A stretch of DNA of 30,625 bases, from the IMG/VR virus record IMGVR_UViG_3300030104_002358, positions 1 to 30,625 of that record; one strand, 5' to 3'. The stretch is from a virus. Positions 1 through 6,449 of this stretch are shown in pieces. The position numbers and the translations under genes are program-made. Each line of letters opens with the position of its first letter. The first letter of the stretch is position 1. The notes under the pieces were generated by a model. It did not search any database. It was not told the origin of the DNA and worked only from the letters and a program-made list of their open reading frames with translations.

Positions 1-1556
1 TTACCAGTTCTACCAGAAGAATAATCTGGACCTGCAGGGAGATATCCAGTTGAATAATTTGCTTGGTCGTGACGTAATGTACCTCCTCTAACTGCTGCCT
101 CATAAGTATCAATTGATCCAGAAGCATTACCAGTCCAAGTTGTATATGCAGGAGTAGGATTGTCACCAGTTGCACCTGCCTTGACTCTGGTAGCGTTACC
201 AGACCCAGTTCCAAGAGAAGATATAGAAATGTTATCTTCGTCCATGCTGGAGGTCACAGCAGTGGTTCCCATGATATTGACATCTGTCGTATAAGTTACT
301 CTCTGGTTGTTATGAGAACCATAAGGAGTTGAAGCATCAAAGGATGTGAAAACATTAGATGTAACAGTGGTGTGTACATTCCTTGGTTGCTGAGATATCA
401 AACAAGTTACCCCAGTACCAACACCATAGTTTCTTGCTGGTGGATTAGTTCCAGAAGCAAAGTTTGTATAACTCTTATCTCCTGGATTTTGAAATCCATT
501 TGTTTGTCCATCACTATTGATGAATGAATTAGAAGTATACATGTCACCAGTTGCATTCTCAACTGTCATCACATAAGTGAATGCGTTAGCAGATGCTTCT
601 GTATAATGTGGTATACCAGAAGAGTATGCTAATGTTGGTGATGCAGGTGTTATAGGTGTGCTGAATGATATTACAGGAGCACCCACTGTACTTGCATCCT
701 CATACCAATAAACAGATCCAGTTGTTGCTGAACCGTGTGTAATATTTGCTAAGTTATAACCATCAGGCGATGCTGCATTTATTATTCTAACGTCATATAT
801 CTCATAGAACCCTGCTGCTATTCCTGAATCTCTTGATGAATTGGAAGCATCCTCATCATTTGCTATCTGTAAAGCATCACTGGTAGCACTCTGATCTCCA
901 CTTGCTAATGTGATGTTACCTATACCAGTAGAGTTTACATAACCAGTTACCGTTCCAGAATCTCCTGGACCATATTCGGTTATGTAAGTAGTAGATATGG
1001 TACTATCAGTATTCCTTGTGTACTGAGTACCTGCTACTGGAGCAGAACCACCAGTATTATTTGTTGGTGTAAATCCAGCACAAAGTCTACCATTACCTGC
1101 TGTTCCAGTCAGACTGATTGAAACACCATCGATAGTAGTAGGTGCTGATGGTACTAATTTTCCTAATATATTGTTTAGTTCGTTTATAGAATCTTTTGTC
1201 TTATCGGTATTTGATATGGTGAACGCACCGCTTTTGAAACCTCCTGTAGGAGTTCCTATCGTAACGTCTCCTGCAACATTACCAGTAAGATCTCCAGTTA
1301 CATCACCAGTAACATTACCTGTTACTGCTCCTGTTAGTGGTCCAATAAAACTACCAGATGTTACAATTCCTGATAATACTAATGCTGTTGAAACTCCAAC
1401 TTCTCTTACTGTAACTCCAGCACCAACACCTGCTGCAATGAATACTTTACCATCTGCTGTATTAATTGCAAATTCTCCTAAGTCTAGAGAATCTGGATAA
1501 TGCGGAACCTTACCAGCGACACTAGATCGCTTTATTTTAATCTTGGGATTTGCCAT
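1..1556 (-). CDS. Phage tail fibre-like structural protein (C-terminal part outside window)
   Basis: The reverse-strand frame opens with ATG at 1556 (MANPKIKIKRSSVAGKVP) and I saw no stop in the stretches I read down to position 1, so about 518 residues are visible and the C-terminus lies beyond the left edge. The N-terminus, with a LGEFAINTADGKVFI motif at about residues 24-38, is the style seen at the start of many cyanophage fibre or tail proteins (compare the 328-aa protein at 4729-5715). Around residues 60-95 is a short-period Gly-x-Val-Thr-Gly run (GAVTGNVTGDVTGDLTG), likely a beta-helical or trimeric shaft element. The rest is Ser/Thr/Gly-rich with no catalytic motif. It probably sits in the fibre or baseplate periphery. 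A late-promoter-like ATAAATA motif lies about 40 nt upstream. The family style is convincing, but the exact fibre identity and host-binding role are inferred. Confidence 0.75.
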   Translation of the reverse strand, partial: MANPKIKIKRSSVAGKVPHYPDSLDLGEFAINTADGKVFIAAGVGAGVTVREVGVSTALVLSGIVTSGSFIGPLTGAVTGNVTGDVTGDLTGNVAGDVTIGTPTGGFKSGAFTISNTDKTKDSINELNNILGKLVPSAPTTIDGVSISLTGTAGNGRLCAGFTPTNNTGGSAPVAGTQYTRNTDSTISTTYITEYGPGDSGTVTGYVNSTGIGNITLASGDQSATSDALQIANDEDASNSSRDSGIAAGFYEIYDVRIINAASPDGYNLANITHGSATTGSVYWYEDASTVGAPVISFSTPITPASPTLAYSSGIPHYTEASANAFTYVMTVENATGDMYTSNSFINSDGQTNGFQNPGDKSYTNFASGTNPPARNYGVGTGVTCLISQQPRNVHTTVTSNVFTSFDASTPYGSHNNQRVTYTTDVNIMGTTAVTSSMDEDNISISSLGTGSGNATRVKAGATGDNPTPAYTTWTGNASGSIDTYEAAVRGGTLRHDQANYSTGYLPAGPDYSSGRTG

Positions 1557-1574
1557 ATCGGTATGTACCTATAA

Positions 1575-1592
1575 CGACAGTATCTACTGTCG
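1575..1592. promoter_or_regulatory. Perfect inverted repeat in divergent promoter region
   Basis: CGACAGTA-TC-TACTGTCG is a perfect 8-bp inverted repeat with a 2-nt centre. It lies between the divergent starts at 1556 (minus) and 1630 (plus). It falls in the 5' leader expected from the minus-strand late-promoter motif at 1597-1603 and in the -35 area of the plus-strand TATAAT at 1606-1611. The 2-nt spacer is too tight for a full hairpin loop, and no T-run follows, so an operator for a dimeric regulator fits better than a terminator. Its function is inferred. Confidence 0.5.
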
Positions 1593-1596
1593 AAGA

Positions 1597-1603
1597 TATT
1601 TAT
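1597..1603 (-). promoter_or_regulatory. T4-like late promoter motif (ATAAATA) for the fibre gene
   Basis: The minus strand reads ATAAATA here, matching the core of the T4 late promoter (TATAAATA) and the similar element used in cyanophages. It lies about 41 nt upstream of the ATG at 1556, farther than the 18-26 nt seen for several other motifs in this window. The extra distance is filled by the inverted repeat at 1575-1592. Confidence 0.45.
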
Positions 1604-1605
1604 GT

Positions 1606-1611
1606 TATAAT
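1606..1611 (+). promoter_or_regulatory. Sigma70-type -10 box (TATAAT) for the plus-strand gene pair
   Basis: A perfect TATAAT lies 19 nt upstream of the ATG at 1630. No convincing TTGACA occurs at the -35 distance; that position is occupied by the inverted repeat. It could be a host-sigma or early or middle phage promoter for the P-loop gene pair. In AT-rich DNA a chance match is quite possible. Confidence 0.35.
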
Positions 1612-1629
1612 TAGATTAGGTAGCTGATT

Positions 1630-2331
1630 ATGATGACAAAAACTCTCGCTGTGTTAACGGGACCGCAAGGTTCGGGCAACCACCTCTGGTCCAAAATATT
1701 CTCACTACACGAGGACGTTTTTGGTTGGAAAACTCTTCTCGATAATTATTGGGAAGCACACCGTTATTCAGAACCCTTTGCTGAGTATTGGAAGGATCCG
1801 TCCACTCTGCATAAATTTGACTGGTCGCAAAGTCAATATTACTTTACCTCTATAAGCATCCCACTTGGCATAGAAAGTAAAGGGACCAAATGGTGTCCAA
1901 ACGTGGTGCAGTTTTGCACAAATGCTCAAGCTTGTGGTGTGAAGACTAAAGTATTAGTCATAGGTAGAGATCAAAATATACTTGCACATCAACAAAACCG
2001 AATAAGAGAAGAGTCTACTATACGACACTTCCTAGACCAACTGCCAAATTTTGAAAAACCAACATATCTAAGTTATGAACTGCTTTATCTTTACAAGCAA
2101 GAGTATCTCAAAACATTAGATGTTGGATTCCCTATAGCATGGTATGATAAGAGAGTAGATGAAATATTAGAAGAAGATGCTAATGAAAAGTATATCAAAT
2201 ACGTAGATTATAATATCCTAGACGATGGTAATAAAACTGGGATACCTTTTCCTTCCAATCCCAATACACCAGATAAACCTTCAGGTGATTACTTACCTTG
2301 TTGTGGAGATAAACCATGTCACTGCCCGTAG
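1630..2331 (+). CDS. P-loop sulfotransferase-like protein, paralogue 1, with Cys-rich C-terminus
   Basis: This 233-aa protein has a P-loop-like motif GPQGSGNHL at residues 11-19, directly after the first beta-strand. That is where sulfotransferases bind the 5'-phosphosulfate of PAPS, and where other P-loop proteins bind nucleotide phosphates. Further shared blocks with the next gene are the DNYW...EPFAEYW region (about 38-55) and GRDQNIL...QQNR in the middle. The last residues read CCGDKPCHCP, with four Cys and one His within nine positions. This tail is absent from the paralogue and could bind a metal. The gene is on the plus strand, opposite to its surroundings, and its 3' end overlaps the next start by 16 nt. 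The start is one of two adjacent ATGs (1630, 1633), with AGG at 1618-1620 as a weak ribosome site. P-loop membership is clear; sulfotransferase activity and substrate are inference. Confidence 0.6.
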   Translation: MMTKTLAVLTGPQGSGNHLWSKIFSLHEDVFGWKTLLDNYWEAHRYSEPFAEYWKDPSTLHKFDWSQSQYYFTSISIPLGIESKGTKWCPNVVQFCTNAQACGVKTKVLVIGRDQNILAHQQNRIREESTIRHFLDQLPNFEKPTYLSYELLYLYKQEYLKTLDVGFPIAWYDKRVDEILEEDANEKYIKYVDYNILDDGNKTGIPFPSNPNTPDKPSGDYLPCCGDKPCHCP

Positions 2332-2957
2332 TGCTACCAATGAAAAAATTATTGATTGTTGCTGGTCCACAAGGATCTGGTAACCATTTGTTTGCTAGAT
2401 TATTATCAGCACATCCTAACGTTGTAGGATGGGATTCACTGAAGGACAACTACTGGGTTCCTAGTGATCAAGAACCCTTTGCTAGATTCTGGGTGCATCC
2501 AGAAGAACTGACCTTCCCTGAAGGAGAGTTCTTTTGTGCTAACGTCAGTGTACCTTTCTTCTATGATGGTGTCAGACAAGTTCCCAAAATAAAAGAGGTT
2601 GCACAGAAAGCGATGTCGCTAGGTGTACAACCAATTATTGCTCTTATAGTAAGAGATAGAAATATAAATGAACTACAACAAAAACGTGTAGGTGGTGAAG
2701 TAACTATGGACACTGCCCTTGAATACTTCAAGGATCTAACATGTCACTTCATTGACCATGAGGCATTCTTCTTATGGAAAGAAAAATATATCGAATACCT
2801 TGGTAGGATATTAGAATTCCCTGTAACAACAGAAAACATCGACAATTTTATAACTGTCGATGCTAACCATAAGTATGTCTTTCCAGTGCAAGAGCACTGG
2901 TTAGACAAAAGTATTCGTGAAGGTCGTAAACCTTTTAAACAACGGCTAAAGGAGTAG
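2316..2957 (+). CDS. P-loop sulfotransferase-like protein, paralogue 2
   Basis: This 213-aa protein carries the same P-loop GPQGSGNHL (residues 17-25), followed by an alpha-helix and AHPNVVGWDSL, then DNYW...QEPFARFW as in the upstream paralogue. A later block, VRDRNINELQQKR, matches GRDQNILAHQQNR there, so the two genes are tandem duplicates that have diverged. The ATG at 2316 is chosen because GGAG lies 7 nt before it. An alternative ATG at 2340 (MKKLLIVAGP), closer to the paralogue start, has no such site. The upstream gene ends at 2331, so translation is probably coupled. The 3' end overlaps the convergent ferritin-like gene by 23 nt. The likely role is group transfer to a surface glycan, lipid or small molecule, or another nucleotide-dependent activity; the family name is inferred from the motif. 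Confidence 0.6.
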   Translation: MSLPVVLPMKKLLIVAGPQGSGNHLFARLLSAHPNVVGWDSLKDNYWVPSDQEPFARFWVHPEELTFPEGEFFCANVSVPFFYDGVRQVPKIKEVAQKAMSLGVQPIIALIVRDRNINELQQKRVGGEVTMDTALEYFKDLTCHFIDHEAFFLWKEKYIEYLGRILEFPVTTENIDNFITVDANHKYVFPVQEHWLDKSIREGRKPFKQRLKE

Positions 2958-3609
2958 CAGTGTTCTTATTGCTGATCTCTAGAAGATCTGTTCTCATCTT
3001 CTCTACAAGTGAGAGAACATGTGACTGAAGTGCTTCACTACCTTCTACAAGTCTAGAAAGTGAACGTCCACCTAAGTTAGAGTGGAATCCTTCGTCTTTA
3101 GCAATAGTTGCATAACGTGAGGAGATAAACTTATCTTCTACACATTCTGCCATTTCATTCCATACTGCTTCTGCTCTGCCTTCAGCAACTAACTGATATG
3201 CAGCAAGTGCAGCTTCATCTTCTGATGCTTCATACTTCTCAAGAAGTGATGCACCTTTTGCTTGTGGCTTCTCTGCTTCAGCAGCGAATGCAGCAGCAAC
3301 ATCTAGTTCTTCACCAGTGATGTGCTCGATAACTTCCTTTACCATACGGAAGTGCTTTGCTTCGTCCATAGCTTGACGGCTTAGAAGTTCTAAGTCTTTT
3401 ACGTCTGTAGAAGGATCTGCGGATGCAACTTGACCAGCGATGGCGTACATATTTTGAGCTTCGTTGACCATGCGTCCACGGAAGTGCTCAACTAGGTACT
3501 CATCACTTGGCTTAGAAGCGAAGAAACGACGAACGTTTGAGCGTGATGCTTCAAACAATTCACTGTTTCCTTCCTTGATCTTCTTGACGAAATCGGTTCC
3601 AGAAAGCAT
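2935..3609 (-). CDS. Ferritin-like four-helix di-iron protein
   Basis: This 224-aa, mostly helical protein has the ligand pattern of the ferritin-like superfamily: E50 (VNEAQNMYA), E83-x-x-H86 (MDEAKHFRM), a helix-3 Glu at E143 or E147, and E173-x-x-H176 (KDEGFHSNL). That gives the E, ExxH, E, ExxH set for a di-iron centre. An Ala/Glu-rich linker lies at about 100-130. It could be an iron oxidase or store, a rubrerythrin-like peroxidase or a di-iron oxygenase; nothing visible decides between them. The gene is more GC-rich than its neighbours (about 43-50% in sampled 60-base rows versus about 32% in the next genes), with many Ala, Glu and Lys codons, suggesting high expression or recent acquisition. 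It has its own CTAAATA motif and an AGGAAAA ribosome site before the ATG. The 3' end overlaps the convergent P-loop gene. Confidence 0.7.
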   Translation of the reverse strand: MLSGTDFVKKIKEGNSELFEASRSNVRRFFASKPSDEYLVEHFRGRMVNEAQNMYAIAGQVASADPSTDVKDLELLSRQAMDEAKHFRMVKEVIEHITGEELDVAAAFAAEAEKPQAKGASLLEKYEASEDEAALAAYQLVAEGRAEAVWNEMAECVEDKFISSRYATIAKDEGFHSNLGGRSLSRLVEGSEALQSHVLSLVEKMRTDLLEISNKNTATPLAVV

Positions 3610-3633
3610 TTTAAGTTTTCCTATCTACGTAAT

Positions 3634-4149
3634 TTATTTAGTATAAATGAAAAAGTAACGGAGATGTCCCTGAACTGTATATTCAGTTTCGATACATTTC
3701 ACAATATATCCAAATCGTTCCGCTATCTTATTTATCTTTTCTTTAGACCATGGATACCAATACATATCACCATAGTCTGTCCAGTCATGAGGTATACCTG
3801 GATTCACTCTAAAAATTGCCTCTCTTCTCCACAAACCATGAAGTACATCCATTTGATAATCTATAAACTTTTCGTCACCAAAATTAATAGAACCCAAAGC
3901 AAGTGCTATATCACACCTCGGTCCTTTATATTCTTCTAAAGAAACTTTTATATCAGCAGCATCATTATATGGGTCTATACCAATCAACCTATTGATCTTA
4001 CCCTTGAACCTATTGTACCCACACCCAACATCTAAGACGCTAGAAGGTTCTTTAGCATTGACATAATCGACCAACTGATAGCCAGAATACTTAAGAGATT
4101 CAAAATTTTGATCTTGCCAAATACCACTAAAATAAGTATCTAATTGCAT
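3634..4149 (-). CDS. Class I SAM-dependent methyltransferase-like protein
   Basis: This 171-aa protein has the glycine-rich SAM-binding motif I, VLDVGCGYN (residues 38-46). An acidic strand-2 motif follows (IGIDPYN, D59), where the ribose hydroxyls usually bind, and then a motif IV-like strand CDIALALGSINFG (79-91). The remainder is rich in Trp and Tyr (GDMYWYPWSKEK), perhaps a substrate pocket. It is short for the fold but appears to contain a complete Rossmann core. Its start overlaps the end of the deoxyribosyltransferase-like gene by 23 nt, so the two are likely co-translated. The substrate is not evident: nucleobase, glycan or small-molecule methylation all fit. The fold assignment is strong; the role is inference. 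Confidence 0.72.
   Translation of the reverse strand: MQLDTYFSGIWQDQNFESLKYSGYQLVDYVNAKEPSSVLDVGCGYNRFKGKINRLIGIDPYNDAADIKVSLEEYKGPRCDIALALGSINFGDEKFIDYQMDVLHGLWRREAIFRVNPGIPHDWTDYGDMYWYPWSKEKINKIAERFGYIVKCIETEYTVQGHLRYFFIYTK
3635..3641 (-). promoter_or_regulatory. Late promoter motif (CTAAATA) for the ferritin-like gene
   Basis: CTAAATA on the minus strand lies 26 nt upstream of the ATG at 3609. It overlaps the TAA stop of the methyltransferase gene (3634-3636). A good ribosome site, AGGAAAA, follows before the start. Confidence 0.55.
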
Positions 4150-4504
4150 TATCTAAACAATTAAAATGACTACCAACTCCTTTCATAACAGGATGATTGT
4201 GGACAAACTCATCATCAGAAACAATAGCAATTTCTTTATTAAGTGAATGTCCATATGCTATTTCAAATATAGTACCGTAAGATGGTCTTCTATCATTCAC
4301 TGCTTTTGGTAAATAAGCAAAAACCATATCACATCGTTCTACATTTTCTTTTGTGTTATGAAATATTTCTCCAGCAGATCCTAAATCATAACGAGGTTCG
4401 AGTACAGCTATCTCAATAGGTATGTGTTCAGAAACATAGTTTCTCCATAAATGAACTTCATCCTCAGAACATTGTTCTATCGGACCTGCCAAATAAACTA
4501 TCAC
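4127..4504 (-). CDS. Nucleoside 2-deoxyribosyltransferase-like protein
   Basis: This 125-aa protein begins MIVYLAGPIE, the N-terminal strand and loop of the nucleoside 2-deoxyribosyltransferase family. D59 in RCDMVFAYLP and E81 in GTIFEIAYGHS match the conserved Asp and the nucleophilic Glu positions of that family. Such enzymes exchange bases on deoxynucleosides or hydrolyse deoxynucleotides, so a role in nucleotide salvage or in making or removing a modified nucleotide is plausible. The start is GTG at 4504, overlapping the TGA of the upstream coiled-coil gene (GTGA), a translational-coupling arrangement. The 3' end overlaps the methyltransferase. The family call is good; exact activity (transferase or hydrolase) is not determinable here. 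Confidence 0.72.
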   Translation of the reverse strand: MIVYLAGPIEQCSEDEVHLWRNYVSEHIPIEIAVLEPRYDLGSAGEIFHNTKENVERCDMVFAYLPKAVNDRRPSYGTIFEIAYGHSLNKEIAIVSDDEFVHNHPVMKGVGSHFNCLDNAIRYLF

Positions 4505-4701
4505 ACTTCTCCACCATCTACCACTGGATCTGGATCCTGTGGAACAGATGTGGGTTTATCTAATCCTTTTACTTCTTCTTGCAATTTCGCAACTGTATTA
4601 TTAGCAACAGTTAGTTTTGCTTCTAAAGCAATATTTTGTGCCAATAATGTACTTACTCTGTTTTGATAAACCTGCAAAACAGCGTTCACTTCCTCATTCA
4701 T
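4501..4701 (-). CDS. Small coiled-coil protein, function unknown
   Basis: This 66-aa protein has heptad-like leucine and valine spacing over residues 5-48 (VLQVYQNRVSTLLAQNIALE and onward), indicating an amphipathic helix or coiled coil. A Pro/Asp-rich acidic tail follows (PTSVPQDPDPVVDGGEV). It ends in a GTGA overlap with the deoxyribosyltransferase-like gene. Its position just downstream of the 328-aa fibre-like gene would also suit a small structural or chaperone role. No family is recognised. Confidence 0.6.
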   Translation of the reverse strand: MNEEVNAVLQVYQNRVSTLLAQNIALEAKLTVANNTVAKLQEEVKGLDKPTSVPQDPDPVVDGGEV

Positions 4702-4728
4702 GTTAGAAAAACAACTGCTCTATATATG

Positions 4729-5715
4729 CTAGAACGAACCACCATCTATGGTAATATTTTCTAATGATCTAGTGGTTCCCGAACAAGAAATTACTTGTGT
4801 CTGACCAGCACAATCATTGATATATAACCCACCTATCTCTAGATCTCCAGTAGTACTTACTGTTAGAACACTAGAAGACTCTGAAACTTCTGAACCTATA
4901 ACAACTCTTCCTGCAGAATCATCCCAAAATACAGCAGCTTTCTTAGCAGAACCACTATAGTAGTTCATTATAAGACCAACGTCCTTGTTGGTATCACTAC
5001 CTAAAGCAGCACCATCTACAACCTGTAGTTCAAGAAGAACGTCTTCTACAGTTGTATTGACTGTATTGATTTGTGTTACTGATCCACTGATAGTTAGATT
5101 ACCACCAACAGACAAGTCACTTGTTACATTTGCTGTACCTGTAACTGTCAATGCTGATCCACTAAATGTTAGATTAGCACTATCTTCTAACTCTCCACCC
5201 GTACCAGCAGTAACAACTCTACCAGAAGTAAGATCACTTACTTGAGCAGTTGCAAAAGTACTAACACCAGTGACATTAGCATTAGTTGAACTTAGATATG
5301 TTACAGTACCTACTCCAGATACATTGACTGCTTGAGCACCAGTACCACCAGAAGCAGCTTGATTGGGTGTAGTATCCCATGTCAACCCACCACTACCATC
5401 TGACTTTAGAAATCCGTTATTAGTTGCTGATCCTGGAAATGTATATACCTGATCACTTGCTAATGTTGCAGGAGCTTTTAGAGTTAGTGTATTAGTACCG
5501 TTATTAGTACCCTCTACTAAATTAACTCCCGAACCTGTTGTTGTAGTTTCTTGTGTCCAATAACGAGAAGAACCTATAATTTGGTTATTGGTAGTTGTAG
5601 AGTCAATACCAACATATAAGTCGTACTTGTCTATGGTAAAACCAGGTTCACCTGCTCTCAAGCCAGGTAGACTAGCAAGATTACCTCTCTTAAATTGAAG
5701 TACTGGATTACTCAT
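4729..5715 (-). CDS. Phage tail fibre-like structural protein
   Basis: This 328-aa protein starts MSNPVLQFKRGNLASLPGLR and has GEPGFTIDKYDLYVG at about residues 22-36. That is the layout of the small N-terminal domain found on phage fibre and receptor-binding proteins (Mtd-N-like). The middle is a Ser/Thr/Gly/Val-rich beta region with GGNLTISGSVTQINTVNTT at about 204-222, a block common in cyanophage fibre proteins, followed by VEDVLLEL. The C-terminus is ITIDGGSF. Length and composition suit a trimeric fibre or baseplate appendage. A CTAAATA motif and an AGGA ribosome site precede the ATG. The specific fibre identity and receptor are unknown. Confidence 0.72.
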   Translation of the reverse strand: MSNPVLQFKRGNLASLPGLRAGEPGFTIDKYDLYVGIDSTTTNNQIIGSSRYWTQETTTTGSGVNLVEGTNNGTNTLTLKAPATLASDQVYTFPGSATNNGFLKSDGSGGLTWDTTPNQAASGGTGAQAVNVSGVGTVTYLSSTNANVTGVSTFATAQVSDLTSGRVVTAGTGGELEDSANLTFSGSALTVTGTANVTSDLSVGGNLTISGSVTQINTVNTTVEDVLLELQVVDGAALGSDTNKDVGLIMNYYSGSAKKAAVFWDDSAGRVVIGSEVSESSSVLTVSTTGDLEIGGLYINDCAGQTQVISCSGTTRSLENITIDGGSF

Positions 5716-5736
5716 TGGTTCCTATTTGCCTTTTAG

Positions 5737-5743
5737 TATTTAG
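5737..5743 (-). promoter_or_regulatory. Late promoter motif (CTAAATA) for the 328-aa fibre-like gene
   Basis: CTAAATA on the minus strand lies 22 nt upstream of the ATG at 5715 and just after the TAA stop of the 114-aa gene. AGGA lies between motif and start. Confidence 0.55.
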
Positions 5744-5746
5744 AAT

Positions 5747-6091
5747 TTATGCCCAAGTTCCGCCATCTAGATCAATCTGATTGTCTAGATCTTCGGCAAG
5801 AGCAGTAACAACAGAAGAATCAAATCCTTCTGGACCAGATAAACTTCCAGCAGCAGAGTTTATTACTGCGTCTGGACTTATAAAAACAAAGTTATCTGCA
5901 TTTGGATCGTATGATAGAACAAAATGAGTTCCTATACCACTACCAATTGCTGTAGATACAATGTCAGTTATGTCTCTAATGTTTGCCACAGTGTCGTCCG
6001 ATTCTACAGAAAATTTAATAATAGGTTGACCATCTAATGCAGTATCAGCATGGTCGGAAGTAATGCCAACATTAACAATCTGTATTGACAT
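5747..6091 (-). CDS. Small acidic protein in the structural cluster, function unknown
   Basis: This 114-aa protein is rich in Asp, Ser and Val and has no recognisable catalytic motif. It ends IDLDGGTWA, which resembles the IDGGSF end of the next gene (4729-5715). The shared terminal pattern and late-cluster position suggest a virion or fibre-associated protein. The start is 1 nt after the stop of the 112-aa gene, so it is probably co-translated from the 6451 promoter motif. No family name can be supported. Confidence 0.6.
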   Translation of the reverse strand: MSIQIVNVGITSDHADTALDGQPIIKFSVESDDTVANIRDITDIVSTAIGSGIGTHFVLSYDPNADNFVFISPDAVINSAAGSLSGPEGFDSSVVTALAEDLDNQIDLDGGTWA

Positions 6092-6092
6092 A

Positions 6093-6431
6093 TCATGATG
6101 CCGTTGGGTTTACTATCACTTGTCCAGTAATAACTTTAGTTCTGATATTACTGTTACGATTTATAATCAAAACATCATACTCATATCTTCCAGAAGTAAT
6201 AATACCAGTCTGAGTATCACTCAGAGATATTGTTAGGTTACCTTTTGAAGGTTGACCGCCATAAGTAGTGGCAAAAGAAACGGAACCAGGAGCACCTGCC
6301 CATTTTCTCATCTTACAGGAAAAATCATAAGACGTTAGATCTAGGGCTGTGTTATCCCTCTTCTTCAAATCAAAGGTAGAAGAAAAGTCAGTACCTGCTT
6401 CTATTTGTATATTGACTGAGGGAACTGCCAT
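6093..6431 (-). CDS. Small beta-rich structural protein (BppU N-domain-like)
   Basis: This 112-aa protein has the pattern IQIEAGTDFSSTFDLKKRDN followed by LDLTSYDFSCKMRKW, then alternating strands ending in VITGQVIVNP. This resembles the Ig-like N-terminal domain of phage baseplate upper proteins (a GxDFSxxFxLxxxDGxxxDLTxY pattern) and is common among small cyanophage structural proteins. It probably forms a beta-sandwich that adapts a fibre to the baseplate. It sits between the DUF4815 gene and the fibre-like gene, consistent with that job. The similarity is by pattern only. Confidence 0.62.
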   Translation of the reverse strand: MAVPSVNIQIEAGTDFSSTFDLKKRDNTALDLTSYDFSCKMRKWAGAPGSVSFATTYGGQPSKGNLTISLSDTQTGIITSGRYEYDVLIINRNSNIRTKVITGQVIVNPTAS

Positions 6432-6449
6432 ATTTCTAGATCAGTATTT

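Noticed and set aside
1171-1500. Plus-strand frame of 109 codons rich in Pro, Thr and Val
   Set aside because: It is the mirror of the GxVTG repeat region of the minus-strand fibre-like gene; its composition follows from those repeats and no ribosome site is seen.
1575-1592. Palindrome considered as a transcription terminator
   Set aside because: There is no T-run on either strand and the centre is only 2 nt; it also lies upstream of both genes, not after one.
2195-2449. Minus-strand frame of 84 codons across the junction of the P-loop genes
   Set aside because: It overlaps two well-supported plus-strand genes with conserved motifs and shows no protein-like family features.
2340-2957. Alternative start ATG 2340 for P-loop paralogue 2
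   Set aside because: It fits the paralogue length better but lacks a ribosome site, whereas ATG 2316 has GGAG at 7-nt spacing.
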